From an uncultured Coprococcus sp. (GTDB lineage Bacteria; Bacillota; Clostridia; Lachnospirales; Lachnospiraceae): a stretch of DNA of 64,000 bases. Shown here piece after piece: positions 16,173 to 25,400 of the stretch (its first letter is position 1; each line of letters opens with the position of its first letter). Made by a program: the position numbers and the translations under genes. Under the pieces are notes generated by a model. It was not told the DNA's origin. It ran no database searches and saw only the letters and a program-made list of their open reading frames with translations. The stretch spans positions 1-64,000 of the forward strand of contig CANRQE010000004.1 of NCBI GenBank assembly GCA_947632705.1, given 5' to 3'.

Positions 16173-16922
16173 ATGGATGGAAGGATTCGTATTAATAAAT
16201 ATTTGAGTGAGGCAGGAATCTGTTCCAGAAGGGCTGCGGATGCAATCATCGCAAAGGGGCTTGTCATGGTCAATGATGTGCCTGCACAGATCGGGCAGAT
16301 GATTGGGGATACAGATATTGTCAGATATCAGAACCGTATTGTAGAAAAACAGCAGCAGAATGTGATTCTTGCATATTATAAGCCTATTGGACTTACCTGC
16401 ACAGAAAGCAGGAAGGATCCGGACAATATCTTTAACTATATTAATTATCCGGTCAGACTGCATTATGTCGGGCGGCTGGATAAGGATTCTCAGGGATTAC
16501 TGCTGCTGACAAATGACGGTGAGTTATCAAACCGCATCCAGAAGTCAGTGAATCATCATGAGAAGGAATACCGGGTCAGAGTCAACCGGCCGCTGACGGA
16601 GGATTTTTTGAGACAGATGTCTGAGGGTGTTCCGATTCTGAATACGGTTACAAAAAAATGCAGATTATACAAGCTGGATAATTATTCGTTTAAAATTGTT
16701 CTTACACAGGGACTGAATCGTCAGATCAGACGTATGTGTGAATATTTTGGTTACAGGGTGGTTCATTTGAAACGAACCCGGGTAATCAACATAAAGCTTG
16801 GAGATTTAAAACCGGGCGAATACAGAGTATTGTCCGGAGAAGAAGAAGCCGAGCTCCGAAGGAGAGTCATGAAATCGGACGGACAGATATCGGAAGAAGG
16901 AGTTAAAATCAGAAATGAATAA
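16173..16922 (+). CDS. rluF: 23S rRNA pseudouridine synthase, RluF type
   Basis: A 249-residue enzyme of the RsuA/RluB/E/F group that isomerises a uridine in 23S rRNA. The S4 RNA-binding domain covers residues 5-60 (INKYLSEAGICSRRAADAII). The catalytic domain carries the motif GRLDKDSQGLLLLTNDG with the nucleophilic aspartate at residue 103, and later GLNRQIRRMCEYFGY. The family resemblance is closest to RluF; exact site specificity cannot be fixed by eye. It overlaps ligA by eight bases, so the two are translationally coupled. Confidence 0.88.
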   Translation: MDGRIRINKYLSEAGICSRRAADAIIAKGLVMVNDVPAQIGQMIGDTDIVRYQNRIVEKQQQNVILAYYKPIGLTCTESRKDPDNIFNYINYPVRLHYVGRLDKDSQGLLLLTNDGELSNRIQKSVNHHEKEYRVRVNRPLTEDFLRQMSEGVPILNTVTKKCRLYKLDNYSFKIVLTQGLNRQIRRMCEYFGYRVVHLKRTRVINIKLGDLKPGEYRVLSGEEEAELRRRVMKSDGQISEEGVKIRNE

Positions 16923-18879
16923 AGTAGAAAGAATGAAAGAATTGGTAGACCTGTTAAATGATGCTTCCCGAAAATATTATCAGGAAGATACGGAAATTAT
17001 GAGCAATTTGGAATATGACCGGCTTTATGATGAATTGCGTCTCCTGGAGGAGGAAACCAATATTACATTATCCAACAGTCCTACCATCCGGGTCGGATAT
17101 GAGATATTAAGTGAGCTTCCGAAGGAACAGCATGAGCACGCTATGCTTTCTTTGGATAAAACAAAGGACAAAGAGGCATTAGCGGCATGGCTTGGCAGCC
17201 AGAAAGGTGTGCTGTCTTGGAAATTAGACGGTCTGACGGTGGTACTGATATATGAGAACGGGATGCTGCAGAAGGCAGTGACAAGAGGAAACGGCGAGGT
17301 CGGAGAGGTCATCACCAACAATGCAAGGGTGTTTAACAATATCCCTCATACCATTCCATATAAGGGGAAGCTGACAATTCGTGGAGAAGCGGTTATCAAA
17401 TATTCAGATTTTAACAGAATCAATGCAAAGATTGCAGAGACGGATGCAAAGTATAAGAATCCGAGAAATCTGTGCAGCGGAACAGTCAGGCAGCTTAACA
17501 ATCAGATTACCAGAGAGAGGGATGTGCATTTCTTTGCGTTTAATCTGGTAGACGGAGAAGATGTGGATTTTAAGAATTCCTTTTTTTATCAGTTGGAATG
17601 GCTTAAAAGCCAGGGCTTTGATGTGGTGGAGCATTATATTGTCAGCAGGGATACTATTTTTTCCTATATCCGGATGTTTTCGGAAAAAATAGGAGAGAAT
17701 GATTTTCCTTCAGATGGCCTGGTGTTAGTGCTGGAGGATCTGGAATATGGAAGGAGCCTTGGAAGAACAGCAAAATTCCCAAGGGATAGCATGGCATTTA
17801 AATGGGCGGATGAAGAAGCGTTGACGCACCTGCTGGATATCGAATGGAGCGCTTCCCGTACCGGTCTGATCAATCCTGTTGCAATCTTTGAGCCTGTGGA
17901 ATTAGAAGGAACGACAGTCAGTCGTGCCAGCATCCATAATGTCAGTATTTTGAAATCGCTGGCACTTGGTATCGGAGATGAGATTGCCGTGTATAAAGCC
18001 AATATGATTATCCCTCAGATTGCAAGAAATCTTACATGCAGCGGAACTGCAAATATACCGGAGACCTGTCCTGTATGCGGCGGAGCTACAGAAATCAGAT
18101 GTGAGTCGGAGAAGAAAGAATTATCTGGGGTGGAAACCTTATATTGTACAAATGAATATTGTCCGGCTAAAAAACTGAAATCATTTTCTCATTTTGTATC
18201 CAGAAACGCCATGAATATTGACGGTTTATCAGAACAGACTCTGGATAAATTTATAGATGCGGGGTTTTTAAATGAATTTTATGATCTGTATCATTTGGAA
18301 CGATACAGGGAACAGATTGTGGCGATGGAGGGCTTTGGCGAAAAATCTTATCAGAATATGATGCAGGCGGTGAACAGGTCGAGGAAAACCACACTTGCAA
18401 GATTCATTCACGCATTAGGTATTCCGAATATCGGTGAGGCGAATGCAAAGCTGATATGCAGATATTTTAAAAATCAGCTGGCTCCTATGATGCAGGCGGA
18501 AGTGGCTGATTATGAGTCCATTGACGGGATTGGAACGGTCATTGCGGAAGGAATCGTCAGGTACTTCCATAATGAAGCAAATTGTGATACGATAGAAAAG
18601 CTGAAAAAAGAGCTGTCCTTTGAAGAGGAAGAAAATACAGATGAGCAGGTATTAGAGGGAAAAGTTTTCGTTGTAACAGGTTCTCTGAAGCATTTTACAA
18701 ACAGAGAGGATCTGAAAAAGCTGATAGAGAAAAAGGGTGGCAAGGTAACCGGTTCGGTATCAGCAAAAACAGATTATCTGATTAATAATGATATTTTGTC
18801 CTCATCGTCAAAGAATCAAAAGGCAAAAAGCCTGAATATACCGATTATTTCAGAAGATGAATTTATGGAAATGATATAG
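16915..18879 (+). CDS. ligA: NAD-dependent DNA ligase
   Basis: A 654-residue replicative ligase with all domains in order: Ia and adenylation domain with the lysine nucleophile at residue 103 (SWKLDGL), the OB fold, a C4 zinc finger (CPVC, YCTNEYCPAKK; about residues 385-425), helix-hairpin-helix repeats (GIPNIGEANAKLI) and a C-terminal BRCT domain (GKVFVVTGSLKHFTNREDL). It seals nicks using NAD+. The start overlaps rluF. The protein is close to typical length. metA follows after only 16 bases. Confidence 0.96.
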   Translation: MNKVERMKELVDLLNDASRKYYQEDTEIMSNLEYDRLYDELRLLEEETNITLSNSPTIRVGYEILSELPKEQHEHAMLSLDKTKDKEALAAWLGSQKGVLSWKLDGLTVVLIYENGMLQKAVTRGNGEVGEVITNNARVFNNIPHTIPYKGKLTIRGEAVIKYSDFNRINAKIAETDAKYKNPRNLCSGTVRQLNNQITRERDVHFFAFNLVDGEDVDFKNSFFYQLEWLKSQGFDVVEHYIVSRDTIFSYIRMFSEKIGENDFPSDGLVLVLEDLEYGRSLGRTAKFPRDSMAFKWADEEALTHLLDIEWSASRTGLINPVAIFEPVELEGTTVSRASIHNVSILKSLALGIGDEIAVYKANMIIPQIARNLTCSGTANIPETCPVCGGATEIRCESEKKELSGVETLYCTNEYCPAKKLKSFSHFVSRNAMNIDGLSEQTLDKFIDAGFLNEFYDLYHLERYREQIVAMEGFGEKSYQNMMQAVNRSRKTTLARFIHALGIPNIGEANAKLICRYFKNQLAPMMQAEVADYESIDGIGTVIAEGIVRYFHNEANCDTIEKLKKELSFEEEENTDEQVLEGKVFVVTGSLKHFTNREDLKKLIEKKGGKVTGSVSAKTDYLINNDILSSSSKNQKAKSLNIPIISEDEFMEMI

Positions 18880-18895
18880 AGGAGTTGAGAAAGTA

Positions 18896-19801
18896 ATGCC
18901 AATCAGAATAGATGATGATCTGCCTGTAAAGAAGGTATTAGAGGATGAGAATATTTTCGTAATGGGGTTTGACCGTGCATTGAGTCAGGATATCAGGCCG
19001 CTTGACATTCTGATTTTGAATCTGATGCCATTAAAAGAAGATACGGAGCTGCAGCTGATGCGGAGCCTGTCCAATACGCCGCTTCAGGTCAATATATCGC
19101 TGATCCGGACGATGTCTTATGAATCCAGGAATGCTGCCAAAAGACATCTGGACAGATTTTATACAGATTTCCGAAGTGTCAGGAATAAAAAATGGGATGG
19201 ATTTATCATTACAGGAGCCCCTGTAGAAAGACTGGATTTTGAAAAAGTGGAATATTGGGAGGAACTGAAAGAAATCATGGACTGGTCAGAGAACAATGTT
19301 ACTTCTACCATTCATATCTGCTGGGGTGCACAGGCAGGCCTGTATTATCGGTACGGGGTAAGAAAGTATGAGCTGGAAAAGAAGCTTTCCGGAGTATATG
19401 AGCATCATACCTTTCATAAACGGACACCGCTTGTGAGAGGCTTTGATGATTCCTTTTTTGTACCGCATTCCAGGTATACCGGAGTCTGTAAGGAAGATAT
19501 TGTGAACCATCCGAAGCTTGAAATCGTAGCAGAGTCGGATATAGCAGGCCCTTATCTGATTATAGGAGACGGGGGAAAGAATATTTTTGTTACGGGTCAT
19601 CCGGAATATGATGTCGTTACACTTGACCAGGAATATAACCGGGATCTTGGAAAAGGGCTGAACCCGGACATTCCTGTAAATTATTATCCTGATGATGATC
19701 CTACGAAGAAACCGGTTAAATCCTGGAGGTGTCATGCCAACACGCTCTATGCCAATTGGCTAAATTATTACGTCTATCAGGTCACACCGTATATTTTGTA
19801 G
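18896..19801 (+). CDS. metA: Homoserine O-acetyltransferase (MetA family)
   Basis: A 301-residue enzyme of the MetA family that activates homoserine for methionine synthesis. The cysteine nucleophile is residue 142 (HICWGAQ), with His235 and Glu237 in TGHPEYD completing the triad. Residue 111 is glutamate (TGAPVE). In characterised MetA proteins Glu at 111 selects acetyl-CoA and Gly selects succinyl-CoA, so O-acetylhomoserine is the predicted product despite the common name succinyltransferase. GAGGAGTTGAG precedes the start. There is no SAM riboswitch: the gene is 16 bases behind ligA and probably read from the rluF promoter. Confidence 0.95.
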   Translation: MPIRIDDDLPVKKVLEDENIFVMGFDRALSQDIRPLDILILNLMPLKEDTELQLMRSLSNTPLQVNISLIRTMSYESRNAAKRHLDRFYTDFRSVRNKKWDGFIITGAPVERLDFEKVEYWEELKEIMDWSENNVTSTIHICWGAQAGLYYRYGVRKYELEKKLSGVYEHHTFHKRTPLVRGFDDSFFVPHSRYTGVCKEDIVNHPKLEIVAESDIAGPYLIIGDGGKNIFVTGHPEYDVVTLDQEYNRDLGKGLNPDIPVNYYPDDDPTKKPVKSWRCHANTLYANWLNYYVYQVTPYIL

Positions 19802-19904
19802 ACCAGATTGCAATCCAAATGGATGTTTCATTTTATAAAAGACAGGAGCATATTATAAAAGTAAATATTCTATAAATTTTTTATTATTAAAATGTAAAAA
19901 TATA

Positions 19905-19933
19905 TTGAACTAATAGACAAATAACATTATAAT
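19905..19933 (+). promoter_or_regulatory. Promoter for the pilin-like gene
   Basis: TTGAAC (19905-19910), 17 bases, consensus TATAAT (19928-19933), in an AT-rich gap. Confidence 0.8.
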
Positions 19934-19966
19934 ATAATCGTGAAGTTTTAAATGGGGGATTATATC

Positions 19967-20584
19967 ATGGTGAAAAAATCATTAGATAATAGAGGTTTCT
20001 CGTTAGTTGAGTTAATTGTAATCATTGCGATTATGGCGATACTGGCAGGTGCTCTGGCTCCGGGATTGATTAAATATATACATAAATCGCGTATGGCCGC
20101 ACTTGAAGAGGATGCAAAAACAATTTATGATTCTGCGAATATTGCGATCATTGAATATTTTACAGATAATTCTATGTATGTAAATGGAAACCCATGGCTT
20201 GGGATGGAACAGGGAGCCAGTCAGTTTAAGGATCAGGACACCGGTGAGATTGTCGGACGTATTACATCCTGGACAATCGGTAGAGTTCTTGCCAATCCGG
20301 ACAATCCGAATCTGGGAGATGATACAGATGAAGCTTTTGGAAAGATGATTACGGATGTCATCGGTGCCAGCGGTAAGTGGTCATCGGTTGATCCGTCCGG
20401 AAGAACGGCAGATTTCGGCGACAGTGATTATTATATGCAGATTACATATAATACAGACGGAATATGCAATGTGGAGTTATCCAAAAACGGATATTATACT
20501 ATTTATGACGGGGTGGATTTTCAGACCTCCAAGTATTCCAGTGATAATCCGGTAAGATTTCATAATGTTGTGAGATACAGATAA
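19967..20584 (+). CDS. Type IV pilin-like (prepilin) protein, solo
   Basis: A 205-residue protein with a class III prepilin signal: a short basic leader, RGFSLVELIVIIAIMAILAG with cleavage expected between Gly and Phe and Glu at +5, then a hydrophobic helix. The globular part (WTIGRVLANPDN and onward) is unrecognised. I chose the ATG at 19967 with GGGGGA upstream; the ATG at 19952 lies within that site. The gene has its own consensus promoter and a terminator. No prepilin peptidase, PilB, PilC or other pilins are visible nearby, so the assembly machinery must be elsewhere, or the protein is a competence or secretion pseudopilin. Confidence 0.8.
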   Translation: MVKKSLDNRGFSLVELIVIIAIMAILAGALAPGLIKYIHKSRMAALEEDAKTIYDSANIAIIEYFTDNSMYVNGNPWLGMEQGASQFKDQDTGEIVGRITSWTIGRVLANPDNPNLGDDTDEAFGKMITDVIGASGKWSSVDPSGRTADFGDSDYYMQITYNTDGICNVELSKNGYYTIYDGVDFQTSKYSSDNPVRFHNVVRYR

Positions 20585-20641
20585 AAGCTGCGGGTATACA
20601 GAATATTTGCTGCCATTTTTTTTCAGCAGGACGTCGGTTAG

Positions 20642-20682
20642 AACGGTTATTTTCATCAGAAGATGAAGATAACCGTTTTTTA
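20642..20682 (+). terminator. Terminator after the pilin-like gene
   Basis: 16-bp stem AACGGTTATTTTCATC / GATGAAGATAACCGTT with one G-T pair and loop AGAA, then TTTTAT. Confidence 0.85.
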
Positions 20683-20749
20683 TTTACGGAAGACGGCGGA
20701 TGCATGCGTTGCTGCTGTTTTGAGTTTGACTGGAGAAGGGATTAAGCAA

Positions 20750-20778
20750 TTGATATTCACCGGATAGAATGTTATACT
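20750..20778 (+). promoter_or_regulatory. Promoter for mtnN-luxS
   Basis: TTGATA (20750-20755), 17 bases, TATACT (20773-20778), 35 bases before the mtnN ATG. Confidence 0.8.
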
Positions 20779-20813
20779 AAGCTATATCAACAAGGGAAGG
20801 AAGGGAGTCACAT

Positions 20814-21509
20814 ATGCTGGGTATTATTGGTGCAATGGAAGAAGAAGTGGAAAAACTAAAGGGTATGCTTTCGGATACCCGGATTTTTTCAAAAGCAGGT
20901 ATGGATTTCTATCAGGGATTTTTATGGAATAAACAGGTGGTTATTGTAAAGTGCGGCATCGGAAAGGTAAATGCGGCTGTATGCACGCAGGCTCTGATTG
21001 ATTCATTTGATGTGGAGGGCATTATCAACACGGGTATTGCAGGTTCTCTGAATGCAGATATTGATATCGGAGATATCGTTTTCTCTACAGATGCGTTAGA
21101 GCATGATATGGATGTGTCCGCTTTGGGATGTGAACCGGGGATGATTCCCGAAGCTGAGACCTCCGTTTATTCTGCGGATGGTCATTTACATGAAACCGCG
21201 CTGTCTTCAGCTCAGACCACCGGCTTTAAAGGAAAGGTATTTTCCGGCCGTATCTTAAGCGGAGATCAGTTTATTTCGGATAAAAAGAAAAAGGAATGGC
21301 TGGTTAAAACATTTGGCGGTCTTTGTACGGAAATGGAGGGGGCAGCGATAGCGCATGTGGCATATATGAATCATGTGCCGTTTTTGATTATCAGGGCCAT
21401 CTCTGATAAGGCGGATGACAGTGCAGACATGGATTATCCTGCATTTAAAGAGCAGGCAATTACAAACAGTGTGGCATTGGTGGCAGAAATGGTAAAGAGC
21501 TATGTATAA
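20814..21509 (+). CDS. mtnN: 5'-methylthioadenosine/S-adenosylhomocysteine nucleosidase
   Basis: A 231-residue nucleosidase (MTAN/Pfs) that splits adenine from S-adenosylhomocysteine and methylthioadenosine. The start MLGIIGAMEEEVEKL holds the catalytic glutamate; TEMEGAAIAHVA binds the ribose, and RAISDKADDSADMD holds the catalytic aspartate. GGAAGGGAG precedes the ATG. The product S-ribosylhomocysteine is the substrate of LuxS encoded next, so the two genes form a complete detoxification and AI-2 step. A hairpin (ATCCGG...CCGGAT) without a T run lies between them. Confidence 0.95.
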   Translation: MLGIIGAMEEEVEKLKGMLSDTRIFSKAGMDFYQGFLWNKQVVIVKCGIGKVNAAVCTQALIDSFDVEGIINTGIAGSLNADIDIGDIVFSTDALEHDMDVSALGCEPGMIPEAETSVYSADGHLHETALSSAQTTGFKGKVFSGRILSGDQFISDKKKKEWLVKTFGGLCTEMEGAAIAHVAYMNHVPFLIIRAISDKADDSADMDYPAFKEQAITNSVALVAEMVKSYV

Positions 21510-21581
21510 GCAAATCCGGCAGCCATCTTTTTGTATGGCGTTTCCGGATGAAAGAATTTTATGAAAGAAAGGGTGTTTTGT

Positions 21582-22064
21582 TTGGAAAAGATAGAAAGTT
21601 TTCGAATCAATCATTTATTATTGAATCCCGGAATATATGTATCCAGAAAGGATCTGGCAGGTGAGGCGGTTTTAACTACATTTGATATTCGTATGACAAA
21701 GCCGAATTTTGAACCGGTTATGAATACAGCGGAGATACATACGATTGAGCATCTGGGAGCAACGTATTTAAGAAATCATCAGGAGTGGAAGGATAAGGTG
21801 ATTTATTTTGGACCGATGGGATGCAGGACCGGTTTCTATCTGATACTGGCCGGAGATTATTGTTCACGGGATATTGTTGAACTGATGGTTTCCATGTTTG
21901 AATATATCAGAAATTATCATGATCCGGTTCCGGGTGCAAACCCGAGGGAATGTGGAAATTATCAGGATATGAACCTGAATATGGCAAATTACCTTGCTGA
22001 GAAATTTTTAAAGGACGTTTTGTATAATATAAAAGAGGACAGGCTGATTTATCCGCAGGGATAA
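21582..22064 (+). CDS. luxS: S-ribosylhomocysteine lyase LuxS
   Basis: A 160-residue metalloenzyme that converts S-ribosylhomocysteine to homocysteine and the AI-2 precursor. Metal ligands are His53 and His57 (HTIEHLGA) and Cys124 (PRECGNYQDM), with Cys81 (GPMGCRTGFYL) as the acid-base residue. I prefer the TTG at 21582: AAAGGG lies eight bases upstream and the resulting N-terminus (EKIESFRINHLLLNPGIYVSR) and length match the family. The ATG at 21561 adds seven residues and has a poor ribosome binding site. It is adjacent to mtnN and followed by a terminator. Confidence 0.95.
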   Translation: MEKIESFRINHLLLNPGIYVSRKDLAGEAVLTTFDIRMTKPNFEPVMNTAEIHTIEHLGATYLRNHQEWKDKVIYFGPMGCRTGFYLILAGDYCSRDIVELMVSMFEYIRNYHDPVPGANPRECGNYQDMNLNMANYLAEKFLKDVLYNIKEDRLIYPQG

Positions 22065-22125
22065 AGGATTCTTTTTATTCCGGATTCGCTAAATCCGCGA
22101 GTTGCAGCGAATTCATTGACTTTGG

Positions 22126-22163
22126 GCTTATGCGACAGTATCATCGTCGCATAAGCTTTTTTT
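22126..22163 (+). terminator. Terminator after luxS
   Basis: Perfect 11-bp stem GCTTATGCGAC / GTCGCATAAGC with seven T. A second hairpin (ATTCGCT...AGCGAAT) lies just before it. Confidence 0.92.
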
Positions 22164-22200
22164 GTGCACGGATAAGCTGAAACGAATGGGAGGGATATAT

Positions 22201-22407
22201 ATGGATAAAGGCGAACTGTATGGAGATCCGTTCTATGAAGATGAACCTTTTTACAGGGCCGGTATGCCGGCGGAGGAATTTCAGAGAGAACGGAAATATC
22301 TGAATGATAATATAGATTCATTTATAAAAGGGGGATACAGGCCATTATGGAAACAGAGGTTGAAAAAGAGTACAGATGTCAGAACGCATATGGGGAATAC
22401 CGGATGA
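22201..22407 (+). CDS. Small hypothetical protein
   Basis: A 68-residue polar protein without membrane segments, rich in Asp, Glu, Tyr and Arg (MDKGELYGDPFYEDEPFYRA near the start, basic near the end). GGGAGGG lies seven bases before the ATG, a strong site. I do not recognise a family. It ends 44 bases before the large adhesin gene, so the two may be co-transcribed. Confidence 0.45.
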   Translation: MDKGELYGDPFYEDEPFYRAGMPAEEFQRERKYLNDNIDSFIKGGYRPLWKQRLKKSTDVRTHMGNTG

Positions 22408-22451
22408 TCAGTCTGATTGTATGAAGAAATACAAAAAAAGGAAGGGAAAAT

Positions 22452-25400
22452 ATGAGAGGAAAAACAAAAAGGAATAAGATAAGGATTTGGGCTGCTGTTG
22501 TAATGATACTGATTCTGTTATTCGGAGAAAGTAATCCGGGTGTTTCTTCCGGGAGGGTTTATGCACAGATAAACAGTCAGGGAAGGGAAGAAACGGTATC
22601 AGACATGATCGGATTACCTCCGGAACGGGTTGCAACAGAGACAGATGCGAAGCAGTCTATGGAGATATATAACAAAATACAACAAAAAGGAATCACCGGC
22701 TTTTCCGTAGATCAGGTATATGATATGCGTTCTATTTATTATGGAAACGGCGGCCTGACGCATGCATACAGTCTGAATCAGAATATACAGGTTTATTGCG
22801 GCGATCATCAGAAAGAAGCGGCCTCTTCGGCGGGAACGCCAGTACAGGTATCAGATGCGGAAAACAGTGATCTTTCTGCCCGCCAGAAAACAGACATAAG
22901 AAAAGTGTTATATTACAGTCATACATATTCTGGTTTTTCCGGTGAGGATGATCGGATTGTGAAAACCCAGCTGGCATTGGATTATTTTAAAAACGGGAAT
23001 TTTCATTCATATGCCAATGACTATATTCAGTATATCAAACAGGCAGCTCCGGCTCTTTCTGTGAATGAGGCATTGCTGTATGTGACAGGTACGGACGCCG
23101 AAACCGTGACATCCGGAACCGATACAAAGACCAATATTGATGCAGCGGTTACGACTGCTACGCCATCAGGAGAAAGACTGAAGCAGACAAAGCTTCTGAC
23201 GATTCAGGCGGCAGATGGAAACAGCGTGTCCGTTACGGTGCCGGAGGGTGTAACCCTCTGGCTGTACAGTTATCATGCGTCTGCAGGTAAGACCTCTTAT
23301 TATGAAAGCGGAGGAATAAAAAATTATGATAAAAAGATTACGGAGGGGCAAAAAGTTATCCTGAACGCAAGGGATCAGTTCCTTTTGACGGCTTCCATAG
23401 AACAGGAAGGACATAGCGCCTTTTCCAAAGCATATGCAAATCAATACGGATGCAATATCATGCAATGCTATCATGATGACATTCATCAGACGTGGTATTA
23501 TACGGGAGAGCCGGAAAGATACAGTATATCGATTGATATAGACTGGGGTAAGGCGGAGACTGCTTCCTTATCTCTGAAAAAAGGGAGCAGTAATGTATCT
23601 GTCTCGTCAGGGACGGCTTATAGTCTGGAGGGAGCTGTCTATGATATCTATCATGTGTCCCGAAAAACGGATTCGGAGTGGGGAAATACCGGTGTAAGAG
23701 TCGGGCGGTTTATAACAAATGCAAACGGTACGGGTGTTGTACAGACAGAATTTTGTAAAACGGATCAGGGATATCACATTACGGCATCCCCGCTGAAGGG
23801 ATATCTTAAAAATCTTCCGTTTGGATACTATCGGATACAGGAGGCCAAAGCTCCGAAAGGATATGCTTTGGATAAAACCTGTAAAATGGTAGATTTGTCT
23901 GACGGGGGCACAGATGGAAAGGCAGATGTCGTTTTGACGGATTACCCTGTTTCTGCACGGGCGGATATTGTTTTGTATAAAAGGGATATGGAGACCGGAG
24001 AAAACGTACAGGGAAAGGCAGGCCTTTCGAATGCGGAATTTACGATCCGGTATTATGGTGATTATTATGATGATATATCGGCACTTCCGGAAAAACCAGA
24101 CAGAACCTGGGTGTTGAAAACAGATGAAACAGGGTATTGCGCTTTGACTGAAAAATATCTGCTTGCAGAACAGAGTGATACGTTGTTTTATGATCAGGAT
24201 ATGGCTGCCATTCCGCTTGGTACGTTAACAATTGAGGAAACGAAGGCACCGGAAGGATATACTCTTACAGAGGCTGTATACAGATCAATTTCAGAAAATA
24301 TGGATGCCGAAGACTTTTATGGAATATACATGACTCAGATTGTGTCTGACGGAGAAACTGTCAGAATAGAAGGCGGGACAGAATATGAAATCAGAGATGA
24401 GATTATCCGTGGCGATTTGGAATTTGATAAATATGACGCTGAAACAAAGCAGCCGCTTGCCAATGTAAAGTTTTCCATTACAAGTAAGACGACCGGAGAA
24501 AGTCATATTGTATGGACGGATGAGAATGGACATTACAGTACGTCTGCAGCATATATGCCCCATACAAAAAATACCAATTCAGATGTGCCGGGAAGTGGTG
24601 TCTGGTTTGGAAATGAGACGCCCGATGATACGAAGGGAGCGCTTCCGTATGATACCTACACAATTTCGGAACTTCGCTGCGATGCCAATTTTGAAGTATA
24701 TAAAACTGCTGAACCTGTAGAGGTAGTGATCTCTGAAGACAACGTAATTGTATCCGGAGGGGCAGTTGCAAATGAGAATTTTCCGGAGATCCGGACAACT
24801 GCAAAGGATGCTGTAACAAACGACCATACTTCATCTGCGGCAGCTACCGTAACTTTGGTTGATACTGTTGCCATGAACGGATTGGACGTCGGACATGAAT
24901 ATGTGCTGACAACTACTGTTATGGATAAGTCTACAGGTAAAAAGCTGGCTGTTGCAGACGGCATCCCTACAAAAGATACTCCGTTTATAGCGGAGGCAAA
25001 AGATATGAGCCTGGATGTTTCAGTTACCTTTTCCTCTGCCGGACTGGCAGGAAAAGACGTTGTATTCTTTGAGACCCTGACAGATGCCGCATATCCGGGA
25101 GAAGTGATTGCCCGTCATGAGAATATAAATGATACGGATCAGACGATACATTTTGTTAAGATCGGCACGAAGGCTTCCGGTAAGGAAGGGGAAAAGGAGA
25201 TGTACTCGAAAGAAACCATTACCCTTGTTGATGCCGTATCTTTTCAGGGACTGACCAAAGGTAAAACCTATACAGTTTCAGGTGTCTTAATGGATAAAGA
25301 AACGGGTAAGGAATTCCTTTCAGGCGGAAAGCCTGTAACGGGAAGCACTACCTTTGTTGCAGACAGGACGGCTGGAACAATAGAAGTAATCTTCACCTTT

